Shown: positions 52,400-62,592 of the stretch, in pieces
Numbering within the stretch: position 1 is the first letter of the stretch
Layout of the letters: every line of letters starts with the position of its first letter
NCBI RefSeq assembly: GCF_014646335.1
Contig: NZ_BMNG01000006.1
Coordinates: forward strand, 124,001-188,000
Reading direction: 5' to 3'
Length of the DNA stretch: 64,000 bases
Source: Streptomyces lasiicapitis
GTDB taxonomy: Bacteria > Actinomycetota > Actinomycetes > Streptomycetales > Streptomycetaceae
Made by a program: the position numbers and the translations under genes
The notes under the pieces: model-generated
What the model saw: the letters and a program-made list of their open reading frames with translations, nothing else
Databases searched by the model: none
What the model was told of the DNA's origin: nothing

Positions 52400-53217
52400 G
52401 ACCCGTCCTTCTCGCGCGGCGCCGCACGGTAGCGGTACAGCGCCGTCTGCTCGGCGCTGAACTGCGAGAACGGGAACGGCTCCGCGGACAGCGCCGTCAC
52501 CCCCGCGCCCAGGAACGCCCGCGCCACCGCGCTGCCGGACTGCGCGTACACGATCAGCGGCACGTCCCGCTCGCGGCAGCGGGCCAGGATCGTGTCGAAG
52601 GTGCCGTTGCTGAGGGTCATGCCGGTGGCGACGACGGCGTCGGCGGCGTCGAGCACCTCGTGCATGTCGGTGCTGACGGGGTCGCCCCACTGGGTCGTAC
52701 GCAGGTTGAAGTCGCAGGGCAGCGGGTCGCCGCCGCGCTCGCGGATGGCCGCGATCAGCGGGTTGACGACGCCGATCAGCGCGACCTTGGCGCCGCGTCC
52801 GATGTCGAGGAGGCCCGCGATGGCCGTGTCCCGCGCCACCGCCCGCACCTCCGGCGGTCCGGCGGGCAGCGTCACGGCCTCGGCGTCCGGCGCGTCGCGG
52901 TGCGGCTGCACGGCCGCCAAGTAGGCGTCCAGGGCCGCCATTTGGAGCGGGCGCGGGGCTTCGCGCAGCAGCGTGGCGAGCGGGCTGCCCGACGCGTCCG
53001 CGCATATCGCCGGGTCGATCTCGCCCGCCTCGAAGGCGCAGCCGCCGAAGGAGCCGCCGACGCGGGTGAGGACGTACTGATTGAGGTACGTGACGTTCCC
53101 GCCCGCGAGGCGGGTGCCGTGGTGGATCCAGAACACGCTGGTCGCCGTCAACTCGGCTGGATCGGGGCCGAGTTCACCGGCGAGTACGGCGGACAGCAGG
53201 TCGTCGACGGTCTTCAT
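52396..53217 (-). CDS. DUF364/DUF4213-type Rossmann protein (putative heavy-metal chelation)
   Basis: A 273-residue protein. The N-terminal DUF4213-like part has VFWIHHGTRLAGGNVTYLNQYVL. The C-terminal Rossmann-like DUF364 part has VALIGVVNPLIAAIRERGGD, DAADAVVATGMTLSNGTFDTIL and VIVYAQSGSAVARAFLGAGV-like segments. The family is often linked to metal transport genes and has no settled reaction. Here it lies between the chelate importer ATPase and the kinase gene with ATGA/GTGA overlaps on both sides, so its product should act in the same pathway. Confidence 0.82.
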   Translation of the reverse strand: MKTVDDLLSAVLAGELGPDPAELTATSVFWIHHGTRLAGGNVTYLNQYVLTRVGGSFGGCAFEAGEIDPAICADASGSPLATLLREAPRPLQMAALDAYLAAVQPHRDAPDAEAVTLPAGPPEVRAVARDTAIAGLLDIGRGAKVALIGVVNPLIAAIRERGGDPLPCDFNLRTTQWGDPVSTDMHEVLDAADAVVATGMTLSNGTFDTILARCRERDVPLIVYAQSGSAVARAFLGAGVTALSAEPFPFSQFSAEQTALYRYRAAPREKDGS

Positions 53218-54047
53218 GAGAGATCTCCATGCCTTTTCTGTACGGGTGTGGGGGCTGGGGGCAGGTCGGGGTGTGCGGGAGCGGCCACGACGCCGCGATA
53301 GGTGACTGTGAGGTTGCCGAGCGCGTCAGGGCCCGTCTCCGCGTCCACCTCGAAGACCTCGGCGAGCAGCCGCGGCGTCAGGACGTCCTTCGGCGGGCCG
53401 TCGGCGACGAGGCGGCCGCCGTGCATCAGGAGCAGCCGGTCGCAGTGGCGGGCGGCGAGGGACAGGTCGTGCAGGGCGACCAGGACGGTCTGGTCGGTGT
53501 CCGCGAGCAGGGCGAGGAGCTCCAACTGGTGCTTCACGTCGAGGTGGTTGGTCGGCTCGTCGAGCAGGATGGCGTACGGCTGCTGGGCGAGGGCGCGCGC
53601 GATGTGGGCGCGCTGGCGTTCGCCGCCGGAGAGCGCCTTCCAGGGGCGTTCGCGGAGTTCGGTGAGGCCGAGCCGGGCGAGGGCCGCGTCCACGACGGCC
53701 CGGTCGTCCGCGCCGAAGCCGCGCCACCGGTCGCCGAACGGGGTCCGGCCGAGCCCCACCACGTCGGCGACCCGCAGATCGCTCTCGGTTTCGGTGGCCT
53801 GCTCCACGAACGCGACGTGCCGTGCCACGCGGCGCGTGCTCCACCGCCGGATCGGCTCCCTGTCGTACGCGACCGTGCCCGTCGTCGGCGCCCGCAGCCC
53901 CGCGAGGCAGCGAAGGAGCGAGGACTTGCCCGAGCCGTTGGGGCCGATCAGGCCCACGGTCTCGCCCGGCGCGACGTCCAGGTTCACGTCGGCGACGACA
54001 CGCTTGCCCGCGACGGACCAGCCGAGGCCCTCGGCGGTGATCCTCAC
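53214..54047 (-). CDS. Metal-chelate/siderophore ABC transporter ATPase (FecE/FepC-like)
   Basis: A 277-residue ATPase. Walker A GPNGSGKSSLLRCLAGL, signature LSGGERQRAHIARAL, Walker B ILLDEPTNHLDVKHQ and H-loop VALHDLSLAARHCDR are all intact. It energises the FecCD-type permease encoded just upstream, with which it overlaps in ATGA. Confidence 0.95.
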   Translation of the reverse strand: MRITAEGLGWSVAGKRVVADVNLDVAPGETVGLIGPNGSGKSSLLRCLAGLRAPTTGTVAYDREPIRRWSTRRVARHVAFVEQATETESDLRVADVVGLGRTPFGDRWRGFGADDRAVVDAALARLGLTELRERPWKALSGGERQRAHIARALAQQPYAILLDEPTNHLDVKHQLELLALLADTDQTVLVALHDLSLAARHCDRLLLMHGGRLVADGPPKDVLTPRLLAEVFEVDAETGPDALGNLTVTYRGVVAAPAHPDLPPAPTPVQKRHGDLS

Positions 54048-55252
54048 AGCTCACCCCGCTTGCGCAGGACCAGCAGGAACAGCGGTACGCCGAGCAGCGC
54101 CGTGAACACCCCGACCGGCACCTCCTGCGGCGCGAACGCGACCCGCGCGAGCGCGTCCGTCCACACCAGGAACACCGCGCCGGCCAGCGCCGACAGCGGC
54201 AGCAGCAGCCGGTGCAGCGGCCCGACCAGGAACCGCACCCCGTGCGGCACGATCAGGCCGACGAACCCGATGGCACCCACGGTCGCCACCGCCACCGCCG
54301 TCATCAGCGACGTCACCACAAGCAGCACCCAACGCGTCGTACGGACATCCACACCGAGCGACGACGCCGTGTCCGCGCCGAACGAGAACCCGTCCAGGGC
54401 AGCCGAGTTGAGCCAGAGCACGAGCAGTCCCGCCGCCGTCACCGCGGCCGTCACCGCCGTCGTGTCCCAGCGCGCGGGCGCCATCGAGCCGAGCAGCCAC
54501 TGCGTGATCGCCCGGATCGCCTCCGAGTCGCCGGACGCCATCAGGACGAGCGAGGTCAGCGCCGTGAAGAGCTGCGAGACGACCACGCCGGTGAGGACCA
54601 CCCGGACCGAGTCCAGGCCACCCTTCCTGAGCAGCACCATCAGCAGCCCGAACGACACCATCGCGCCCACGAACGCCCCGCCCGTCACCCCCAGCGATCC
54701 CGACCCGACCCCGAGCACGACCACCGTGACCGCGCCCGTCGACGCCCCCGACGAGATCCCGAGCAGATACGGATCGGCCAGCGCGTTCCGCGTGATCGCC
54801 TGAAGGGCCGCGCCGCACACCGCGAGCGAGGCACCCACAAGCGCCGCCATCAGCACGCGCGGCACCCGCAGCTCCCAGATCAGCGAGTCCACGAGCCGCG
54901 GCAACGGCTCGACGTCCAGGCCCAGATGGAAGCCGGCGGTGCGCGCCACGTCGGCGTACGAGACGTCGGTGGTGCCGATGCGTACGGAGGCGGCGACGGA
55001 GAGGAGGAGGGCGACGGCGCCCAGGAGGAAGAGTCCCGCCGAGGACGCGGGGGACAGCCGGGAGCGGCGCCCCTCACCCCGGGAGGCCGGGGCCGCGCCC
55101 GGTGCGGTGGCCGAGGCGTGGCCCCGGGCCGACGGGTGCAGGAGATCCACGACGCCGTGCGCGGCCCGCGACCCCGCCCCCGCCCCCGCCTTCACCGGAG
55201 CACCGGCCCCCGCTTGCACCGGAGCACCGACGGCGTCCGGGCTAGCGGACAT
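54044..55252 (-). CDS. FecCD-family metal-chelate ABC permease
   Basis: A 402-residue inner-membrane permease. After an unconserved ~70-residue Ala/Gly/Pro N-terminus there are about nine to ten helices. Family motifs include RVPRVLMAALVGASLAVCGAALQAITRNALADPYLLGISSGAS and IGFVGLIVPHGVRFLVGPLHR. Only one permease gene is present, so the channel is a homodimer. The start overlaps the binding-protein gene by 11 bases. Confidence 0.94.
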   Translation of the reverse strand: MSASPDAVGAPVQAGAGAPVKAGAGAGSRAAHGVVDLLHPSARGHASATAPGAAPASRGEGRRSRLSPASSAGLFLLGAVALLLSVAASVRIGTTDVSYADVARTAGFHLGLDVEPLPRLVDSLIWELRVPRVLMAALVGASLAVCGAALQAITRNALADPYLLGISSGASTGAVTVVVLGVGSGSLGVTGGAFVGAMVSFGLLMVLLRKGGLDSVRVVLTGVVVSQLFTALTSLVLMASGDSEAIRAITQWLLGSMAPARWDTTAVTAAVTAAGLLVLWLNSAALDGFSFGADTASSLGVDVRTTRWVLLVVTSLMTAVAVATVGAIGFVGLIVPHGVRFLVGPLHRLLLPLSALAGAVFLVWTDALARVAFAPQEVPVGVFTALLGVPLFLLVLRKRGEL

Positions 55253-56297
55253 ACCCGAGGTCCTTCATCCCCGCCGTGAGCCGGGGCAGCGCGCTGACCG
55301 TACGCACCGAGGGATCCATCTCCGTGCCCGGAATCTCGATGAACCGCTTCTTCTCCACCGCCGAGAGCTTTGACATCACTGGGTTCGCGCGGATCGCCTT
55401 GAGCTTGTCGGCCGCGCTGTCGCCCGGCTTGCCGCGCTCGGAGAGGTCGCCGATCACGAGGAAGTCCGGGTCGCGCTCGGCGATCTGCTCCCAGGTGACG
55501 GTCGGCCAGTCCTCGTCGAGGTCGTCGAAGGCGTTCTTCGCGCCGACGGTGCGGCTCATCTCGCTGGGTATCGCGCTCTTGCCCGCGACGTACGGGGTGT
55601 CGCCGTAGACGGAGTACAGCCAGACGACGGTGGGCTCGCCCTTGACCCGGTCCGCGGTCTTCGCCGCCTCGGTGAGCGTCGCCCGCTGGTCCTCGACCAG
55701 CTTCGCGGCGCGCTTCTCGACGCCGAAGATCTTGCCGAGGTCCGTGTAGTCCTGGAAGAGCAGGTCGAAGGGCGACTTGGCCTTCTTGCCCGCCTTCTTG
55801 TCCGCGCCGGCGGTGTTCTGCTTCGGGCAGTCCACGGCGCTCACGAAGGTCGGCAGGTCGAGGTCGGCGAGTTCCTCGCGGGTGCCGACGCGGTCCTTGG
55901 TGAAGTAGTCGGTGAAGCCACCGAGGGCGAAGTCCGGTGTCGCGGCGCGCAGTTGCTCGCCGGTGAGGATCTTCGGGCTGAGCACGTCGACCTTGTCGTA
56001 CGCCGCCTTGTACTCCGGCGCGATCTTCGTCTTCAGGTTGGACGTGCCGGCCATGCGGTCCTGGAGGCCGAGTTCGAGCAGGACCTCGGTGGAGGACTGG
56101 TCGAGGGCCACGGTGCGCTCGGGCGGGCCGTCGAAGCTCAGCTTTCTGCCGCAGCTCGTGACGTTCGTCCCGCTGCTGGACGCCTTGTCGTCCGACGCGG
56201 AGCCGCTGCCGCCGCCGTCGGACGACGAACAGCCGACCGCCGTCAGGGCGAGGACGAGGACCGCTGTGCCGAAGCGGGCGGGGTGACGGTGACGCAT
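55242..56297 (-). CDS. Metal-chelate-binding lipoprotein (FecB/FhuD family)
   Basis: A 351-residue class III substrate-binding protein. Lipobox LTAVGC with Cys23, then a Ser/Gly linker. The TroA/FecB-type fold shows FDGPPERTVALDQSSTEVLLELGLQDRMAG and WEQIAERDPDFLVIGD. It captures a metal chelate outside the cell for the FecCD permease. It is first in the operon; a Fur/Zur-type dyad lies 41 bases upstream and overlaps a probable -35 region with TACAGT as -10. Annotation as iron-siderophore binding is by family; zinc or another metal chelate is possible. Confidence 0.92.
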   Translation of the reverse strand: MRHRHPARFGTAVLVLALTAVGCSSSDGGGSGSASDDKASSSGTNVTSCGRKLSFDGPPERTVALDQSSTEVLLELGLQDRMAGTSNLKTKIAPEYKAAYDKVDVLSPKILTGEQLRAATPDFALGGFTDYFTKDRVGTREELADLDLPTFVSAVDCPKQNTAGADKKAGKKAKSPFDLLFQDYTDLGKIFGVEKRAAKLVEDQRATLTEAAKTADRVKGEPTVVWLYSVYGDTPYVAGKSAIPSEMSRTVGAKNAFDDLDEDWPTVTWEQIAERDPDFLVIGDLSERGKPGDSAADKLKAIRANPVMSKLSAVEKKRFIEIPGTEMDPSVRTVSALPRLTAGMKDLGYVR

Positions 56298-56337
56298 GGG
56301 ACCTCCGGTCTCGGGTGGGACGCGATAAGGGTACTGT

Positions 56338-56356
56338 AATGGCAATCATTTTCATT
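56338..56356. promoter_or_regulatory. Fur-family (Fur/Zur-like) operator
   Basis: AATGGCAATCATTTTCATT is a 9-1-9 dyad; flanking T and A extend it to 10-base arms matching at 8 of 10. It resembles the classic Fur box core (AATGATAATCATTATC-like). The reverse strand, TGAAAATGATTGCCA, matches the actinobacterial Zur pattern TGAAAATGATTTTCA at 13 of 15. It does not fit the DmdR/IdeR iron box. It sits between the two divergent arms of the metallophore locus. Confidence 0.65.
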
Positions 56357-56523
56357 AGCGTGCCTCGGGGTGGGCTCCGCCGGACGGCGGGGGCTCGCCG
56401 GGTGCCGTCAACAGCCGGGAGTTGTAGGCCTGTTGGGGGTGGCGCCGGGGTCGCATAACGATTTCGAGATCCGTACGGGGCCGGTTCCGGGCCCGTACGG
56501 GCTACTGGAGAGGAGTGCGGGCC

Positions 56524-57954
56524 GTGGCGACTACGCCGATACGGACGGGGGAGGCCGAGGGGGCCTCGGGCGCCCAGGGGGATCCACAGGGGCCGGAGGC
56601 CTCACGGGACGAGGGCGAGGGTGCCGCGGTCGCTGCCGAGGCGGATGCCGCCGAAGCCGGGGACGGGGCGGCCCGCGGGCGCGGCGTGCTGCGTGACGTC
56701 GCGTTTCTGCGGTTGTGGTCGGGGACCACCGCCTCCGGGCTCGCGACCTGGGCGTTGCCGTTCGTGCTCGGGCTCGCCGTGCTGGACCGCACGATCGGCG
56801 CGGCGACGCTCGGACTGCTGCTCGCCGCCCGCACCGCGGGATTCCTCGTCGCCGTCGCCGTCGGCGGTGTCCTCGCCGACCGCTACTCGCGGCGGGGCGT
56901 CGTCCTCTGGGCGGGCCTCGCCGCCGCGGCCGCGACGCCCCTTCTCGCCGTCGGCCTCGGCCGCTCCCTCCCGCTGATGCTGGCCGCCGCCGTGGTCGCG
57001 GGCGCGGGTCAGGGTGCGTGCCGCCCCGCGTTCCAGGCGCTGACCGCCGAAGTCGTCGACGAGGGCCGGCGCCAGTCCGCGAACGCCGCGATGACCTTGT
57101 CCGTGCGGGCCACCACTCTCACCGGCCCCTCGCTCACCGCACTGCTCGCCGTGGTCCTCGACACCTGGGTGCTGCTGCTCGGCATCGGGGTGCTGTGGCT
57201 GGCGGCGGCGCTGGTGCCGGGGCCGGGCGTGCGGCGTCCGAGGGTTGCGGGTGTCGCCGACGACGCCGTTGCGGATGCCCCCGACCCGGGCGGCGCCGAC
57301 GGGGACGTACCCCGCCAACGCCCCTCCTTCTTCGGCGAGTTCGCCGAAGGGCTGCGGGAGGCGCGGCGGCACCCCTGGTTCCTCGCCGGGCTCGGCGCGC
57401 TGACCGTGGTCATCTCCACCGGCTACTCGGCCACCGGCGTCGCGCTGCCGATGGTCAGCCGGGACAAGTACGACACCGGGGTCGTCCTCGCCGCCGCCAT
57501 GACCGCGTACACCCTCGGCGCGCTCGGCGGCGCCGTCGTCGTCGCGCGCTGGCGTCCGCGCGCGCAGGGCTGGGCCGCCCTCGCAGGCCTCGGCCTGTAC
57601 GGCTTCGCGCCGCTCAGCCTGCTGCTTCCGGTGCACTGGGCGGTCGTCGTGGCCGCGTACGCCGTGGCCGGCATCGGCATCGAACTGTTCAACGTGCCCT
57701 GGTTCACGGCCACTCAGCGCGAGGTCGAGCCCGACAAGCTGGCCCGCGTCTCGTCCCTCGACTTCATGCTGTCCTACGGCCTCGCCCCCCTCGGCCTCGC
57801 CCTGATCGCCCCGGCCATCGAGCACTTCGGGGCCCGCCCGGTGCTCGCGGTGTGCGCGGTGCTGTGCTTCGCGGCGCCCGCGGCGGCGGCGCTGGTGCCG
57901 AGCGCGCGCGGGTTCGCGCGGCGACCGGACGTACGCGACGTACAGAACGACTGA
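56524..57954 (+). CDS. MFS transporter (probable exporter)
   Basis: A 476-residue major facilitator protein with 12 predicted helices and a ~60-residue Glu/Ala-rich N-terminus. It has the loop motif GGVLADRYSRRGVVLWAG between helices 2 and 3. Similar proteins (enterobactin-exporter/EntS-like and multidrug type) often export siderophores. The GTG at 56524 has AGGAG 8 bases upstream; an earlier GTG at 56515 overlaps that site. It is divergent from the importer operon and 16 bases upstream of a dioxygenase gene. Confidence 0.85.
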   Translation: MATTPIRTGEAEGASGAQGDPQGPEASRDEGEGAAVAAEADAAEAGDGAARGRGVLRDVAFLRLWSGTTASGLATWALPFVLGLAVLDRTIGAATLGLLLAARTAGFLVAVAVGGVLADRYSRRGVVLWAGLAAAAATPLLAVGLGRSLPLMLAAAVVAGAGQGACRPAFQALTAEVVDEGRRQSANAAMTLSVRATTLTGPSLTALLAVVLDTWVLLLGIGVLWLAAALVPGPGVRRPRVAGVADDAVADAPDPGGADGDVPRQRPSFFGEFAEGLREARRHPWFLAGLGALTVVISTGYSATGVALPMVSRDKYDTGVVLAAAMTAYTLGALGGAVVVARWRPRAQGWAALAGLGLYGFAPLSLLLPVHWAVVVAAYAVAGIGIELFNVPWFTATQREVEPDKLARVSSLDFMLSYGLAPLGLALIAPAIEHFGARPVLAVCAVLCFAAPAAAALVPSARGFARRPDVRDVQND

Positions 57955-57970
57955 CTGTGAGATTCACGGA

Positions 57971-58747
57971 ATGAGTGATCAACTCCCGGGCGTCACGCCC
58001 GGATACGGCATCGAGCCGCCCCGCGTCGCGGGTGAGGAACTCGGCAAGGCCCCCGCGCTGCTCGCCGAGTACGGCGCCGTCGTCCTGTCCGCGCATGCCG
58101 CCGGCGGCGACGCTCTCACCGTCGCCGCCGCGCGCGTGCTCGGCGCCCGGCTGCGGGAGCTGTACCCGCAGCGGCTGCGTACGTCGCGGGACGGCGGGCC
58201 CGTCCACCTGCACGCCGACAGCTTCGACGTGCGGGTGGACGTCGGGGGCGTACCCACCCGGCGCCGCCACCCGGACGAGGACCACGTCTTCGTACAGTGC
58301 GTGCGCCCGGCACCCTCCGGCGGGCACTCCTTCGTGCTCGACGCGGGCCGCTTCGTGGACGGGCTCGCGACGGCCGACCCGGAGCTGCGGGCGTTCCTCA
58401 CCGACTTCGACGTCGATCTGTACGGCGCGTGGGCGGGCCTGCGCGGGCTGCCCGCGACGCCGAGCGTGGGCCGGCACGTGGAGTGGACGCGCACCGGCCG
58501 CCGGGTCGTCCGCCGCACCGACGGCGCGGCGCCGCTGCACCGGGACCCGGACGCGGCGTACGTGACCGCCATGCTGGAACGCTTCACCGTGGCCGTGCAT
58601 GGCCTCGAACCCGCCCTGCCGCGCTTCCGCCTCGACGCGGGCGACGTCCTCGTACTCGACAACTACCGGTGCTGGCACGGGCGGGACGGGCACGAGGGGG
58701 AGCGGAGCGTGCGGATTCTGACGGTGCGGAGTTCCGAGGCCCGCTGA
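57971..58747 (+). CDS. TauD/TfdA-like Fe(II)/2-oxoglutarate dioxygenase
   Basis: A 258-residue oxygenase. The iron ligands are the HxD pair His81/Asp83 in VHLHADSFDV and a distal His in CWHGRDGHEGER, near residue 236. An Arg for 2-oxoglutarate follows (ERSVRILTVR). It is likely to hydroxylate an amino-acid-like small molecule. It is probably co-transcribed with the MFS gene and closes the metallophore locus, with a strong terminator downstream. No substrate can be assigned. Confidence 0.8.
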   Translation: MSDQLPGVTPGYGIEPPRVAGEELGKAPALLAEYGAVVLSAHAAGGDALTVAAARVLGARLRELYPQRLRTSRDGGPVHLHADSFDVRVDVGGVPTRRRHPDEDHVFVQCVRPAPSGGHSFVLDAGRFVDGLATADPELRAFLTDFDVDLYGAWAGLRGLPATPSVGRHVEWTRTGRRVVRRTDGAAPLHRDPDAAYVTAMLERFTVAVHGLEPALPRFRLDAGDVLVLDNYRCWHGRDGHEGERSVRILTVRSSEAR

Positions 58748-58770
58748 GTGCTCCGCCGGGACGCCCCGGG

Positions 58771-58800
58771 CCCCGCTCCCCGGCCCCGGGGAGCGGGGTT
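58771..58800 (+). terminator. Terminator after dioxygenase gene
   Basis: CCCCGCTCCCCGG (58771-58783) and CCGGGGAGCGGGG (58786-58798) are perfect 13-base arms followed by TT. It lies 24 bases after the stop codon. Confidence 0.85.
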
Positions 58801-58848
58801 GGGGCATCGTCCAGGTCGCAGGGTGTGGGCTCGCATCTGCCATGTGTG

Positions 58849-58891
58849 TTCGCCTGAACTTTTACAGATGCCAGGCAAACGGGCTTATCGT
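58849..58891 (+). promoter_or_regulatory. Promoter/operator region of TOBE regulator
   Basis: TTCGCCTG (58849-58856) and CAGGCAAA (58872-58879) form a near-perfect dyad with a 15-base spacer. TATCGT (58886-58891) is a plausible -10, 7 bases before the ATG at 58899, and no ribosome site is present. This suggests leaderless transcription with the dyad over the -35 region, perhaps for autoregulation. Confidence 0.45.
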
Positions 58892-58898
58892 GCTGCAC

Positions 58899-59303
58899 AT
58901 GCAGTCCTACACCATCGGCCAGGCCGCCCGGCTCCTCGGCGTCAGTCCCGACACCGCGCGGCGCTGGGCCGACGCCGGCCGCGTCGCCACGCACCGGGAC
59001 GACGCCGGGCGCCGCCTCATCGAGGGGCGCGACCTGGCCGCGTTCTCCGTGGAACTCGCCCAGAACGGCGCGGGCGGCACCGGCGAGGACGAGGACTCGT
59101 ACACGTCCGCGCGCAACGCCTTCCCCGGCATCGTCACCGCCGTGAAGCTCGGTGACGTGGCCGCTCAGGTCGAGATCCAGGCGGGCCCGCACCGCCTGGT
59201 CTCGCTGCTCACCCGTGAGGCGGTGGAGGAGCTCGGCCTGGAGGTCGGGATGGAGGCCACCGCCCGCGTGAAGTCCACCAGCGTGCACATCGACCGCGTC
59301 TGA
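58899..59303 (+). CDS. HTH-TOBE molybdate-responsive protein
   Basis: A 134-residue protein. Residues ~4-45 form an excisionase/MerR-like HTH (YTIGQAARLLGVSPDTARRWADAGRV). Residues ~66-132 form a TOBE/Mop domain (SARNAFPGIVTAVKLGDVAAQVEI; EAVEELGLEVGMEATARVKSTSV) that binds oxyanions such as molybdate. This pairing is common upstream of actinobacterial mod genes. It probably adjusts modA-modBC expression or stores molybdate. The ATG at 58899 begins MQSYTIGQ and fits the HTH start. Confidence 0.88.
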   Translation: MQSYTIGQAARLLGVSPDTARRWADAGRVATHRDDAGRRLIEGRDLAAFSVELAQNGAGGTGEDEDSYTSARNAFPGIVTAVKLGDVAAQVEIQAGPHRLVSLLTREAVEELGLEVGMEATARVKSTSVHIDRV

Positions 59304-59334
59304 ACGCCCGAACGCCCCGCGAGGAGTACCGCTC

Positions 59335-60183
59335 ATGTCCCCCGTTCCGCCCGTTCGCCCTGCCCGCACCGCGCCTTCCCCGCGCACCCGGCGCCGCGCC
59401 GCCGCCGTCGTGGCCGCCGCCGCGCTCCTCCTTCCGCTCGCCGCCTGCGGCAACGACGACGGCGACAGCAAGAAGGACAAGGGCAGCGGCAGCGGCGCCA
59501 AGGCCGGTGCCGCGCCCAAGGCCGACCTGACCATCCTCGCGGCGGCCTCGCTCACCGACGTGTTCAAGACCGTCGAGACGACGTACGAGAAGAAGAACCC
59601 GGGCACGAAGCTCACCTTCTCCTTCGCCGGGTCCCAGGAGCTCGCCGCGCAGGTCAAGCAGGGCTCGCCCGCCGACGCCCTGGTGACCGCCGACACCAAG
59701 ACCATGGACGGCCTGAAGTCCGACACCGGCACGCCGAGCGTCATCGCCAAGAACCGGCTCGTCATCGCCACCCGCGACGGCAACCCCAAGAAGGTCAAGA
59801 GCCTCAAGGACCTCACCGGCAGCGACCTGAAGGTCGTGCTCGCCGCGCCCGAGGTGCCCGTCGGGCGCTACAGCCAGCAGGTCCTCGACGCGCAGAAGCT
59901 CAAGGTGAAGCCGGTCTCGCAGGAGACCAGCGTGCGCGGGGTGCTCAGCAAGGTCGAGCTCGGCGAGGCCGATGCGGGGATCGTCTACAAGACGGATGCG
60001 GCTGTCTCGCCCGACAAGGTTGACGCCGTCACCATCCCTGACTCGCAGAACGCTGTGGCTTCCTACCCGGCCGCTGCGCTCAAGCAGTCCGGGCACAAGG
60101 AGGCCGCGGAGGCGTTTGTGAAGTGGCTGGCCACGCCGGAGGCGCAGAAGATTCTGCGGGACGCGGGCTTCCAGAAGCCGTAG
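59335..60183 (+). CDS. modA: Molybdate-binding lipoprotein ModA
   Basis: A 282-residue lipoprotein. Lipobox LAAC with Cys38, then a Lys/Gly/Ser linker. ModA features: LTILAAASLTDVFKTV, FSFAGSQELAAQVKQGSPADALVTAD and AAPEVPVGRYSQQVLD. It captures molybdate (or tungstate) outside the cell. GAGGAG precedes the ATG. It lies 31 bases after the TOBE regulator and upstream of the fused permease-ATPase gene. Confidence 0.95.
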   Translation: MSPVPPVRPARTAPSPRTRRRAAAVVAAAALLLPLAACGNDDGDSKKDKGSGSGAKAGAAPKADLTILAAASLTDVFKTVETTYEKKNPGTKLTFSFAGSQELAAQVKQGSPADALVTADTKTMDGLKSDTGTPSVIAKNRLVIATRDGNPKKVKSLKDLTGSDLKVVLAAPEVPVGRYSQQVLDAQKLKVKPVSQETSVRGVLSKVELGEADAGIVYKTDAAVSPDKVDAVTIPDSQNAVASYPAAALKQSGHKEAAEAFVKWLATPEAQKILRDAGFQKP

Positions 60184-60208
60184 CCGGCCGGGCCCGGTTT
60201 TCTGTTTC

Positions 60209-60286
60209 GCCTGCGGCTCGGTGGGGGCTGGTCGCGCCCCGCGGCGGAGCCGCATGTCGATGCAGCCCCGCGCCCCTTCGGGGCAC
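60209..60286. repeat. Second dispersed intergenic repeat family, copy 2
   Basis: Matches 15802-15882 in order and sequence (GGGGGCTGGTCGCGCCCC, GCGGCGGAGCCGC, CGATGCAGCCCCGCGCCCC, TTCGGGGC). It lies between modA and the modBC fusion gene, an unusual place for a terminator-like element inside what should be an operon. Confidence 0.8.
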
Positions 60287-60338
60287 GGCCCGGCCCCGCA
60301 GTTGTGCCGCTGATCGCTTCGTACGTCAGGATCCATCG

Positions 60339-62324
<1,986 letters not shown>

Positions 62325-62334
62325 GCCCTGGCGG

Positions 62335-62550
62335 GGCTTTCCCCAATCCCGCCCCTTCCCGAAACCGGGGGCTGCCGCCCCCGGACCCCCGCCATCGGCC
62401 TGGACGGCCTCGTCCTCAAACGCCGGACGGGCTGAAAGAACCAACCCAGCCGCACCGGCAAGGTCTAGCCCGTCCGGCGTTTGAGGACGAGGCGCGGAGC
62501 GCCGATTGGGGGAGAGGGGCGAAGCCCCAGACGCGGGGTGGCGGCGCGGG
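62335..62550. repeat. Dispersed intergenic repeat, composite copy D
   Basis: CCCCAATCCCGCCCCTTCCC, then hairpin CCGGGGGC/GCCCCCGG (62365-62384), a minus-oriented CAAACGCCGGACGGGCT unit (62409-62433), a spacer containing CCCAGCCGCACCGGCAAGG, and a plus-oriented unit (62467-62505). The spacer is the reverse complement of that in copy A, so the element is a mobile-looking composite. It occupies the whole convergent gap after modBC. Confidence 0.82.
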
Positions 62551-62592
62551 CTGACAGGAGCGGGGGTCTGGGGGCAGCGGCAGCGCCCCCAG

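Noticed and set aside
56298..56523. DmdR/IdeR iron box upstream of the importer operon
   Set aside because: The TTAGGTTAGGCTnACCTAA pattern is absent; the only strong dyad is of Fur/Zur type.
50281..58747. NRPS or NIS siderophore biosynthesis
   Set aside because: No adenylation, condensation, carrier or IucA/IucC-type domains are encoded in the locus or elsewhere in the window.
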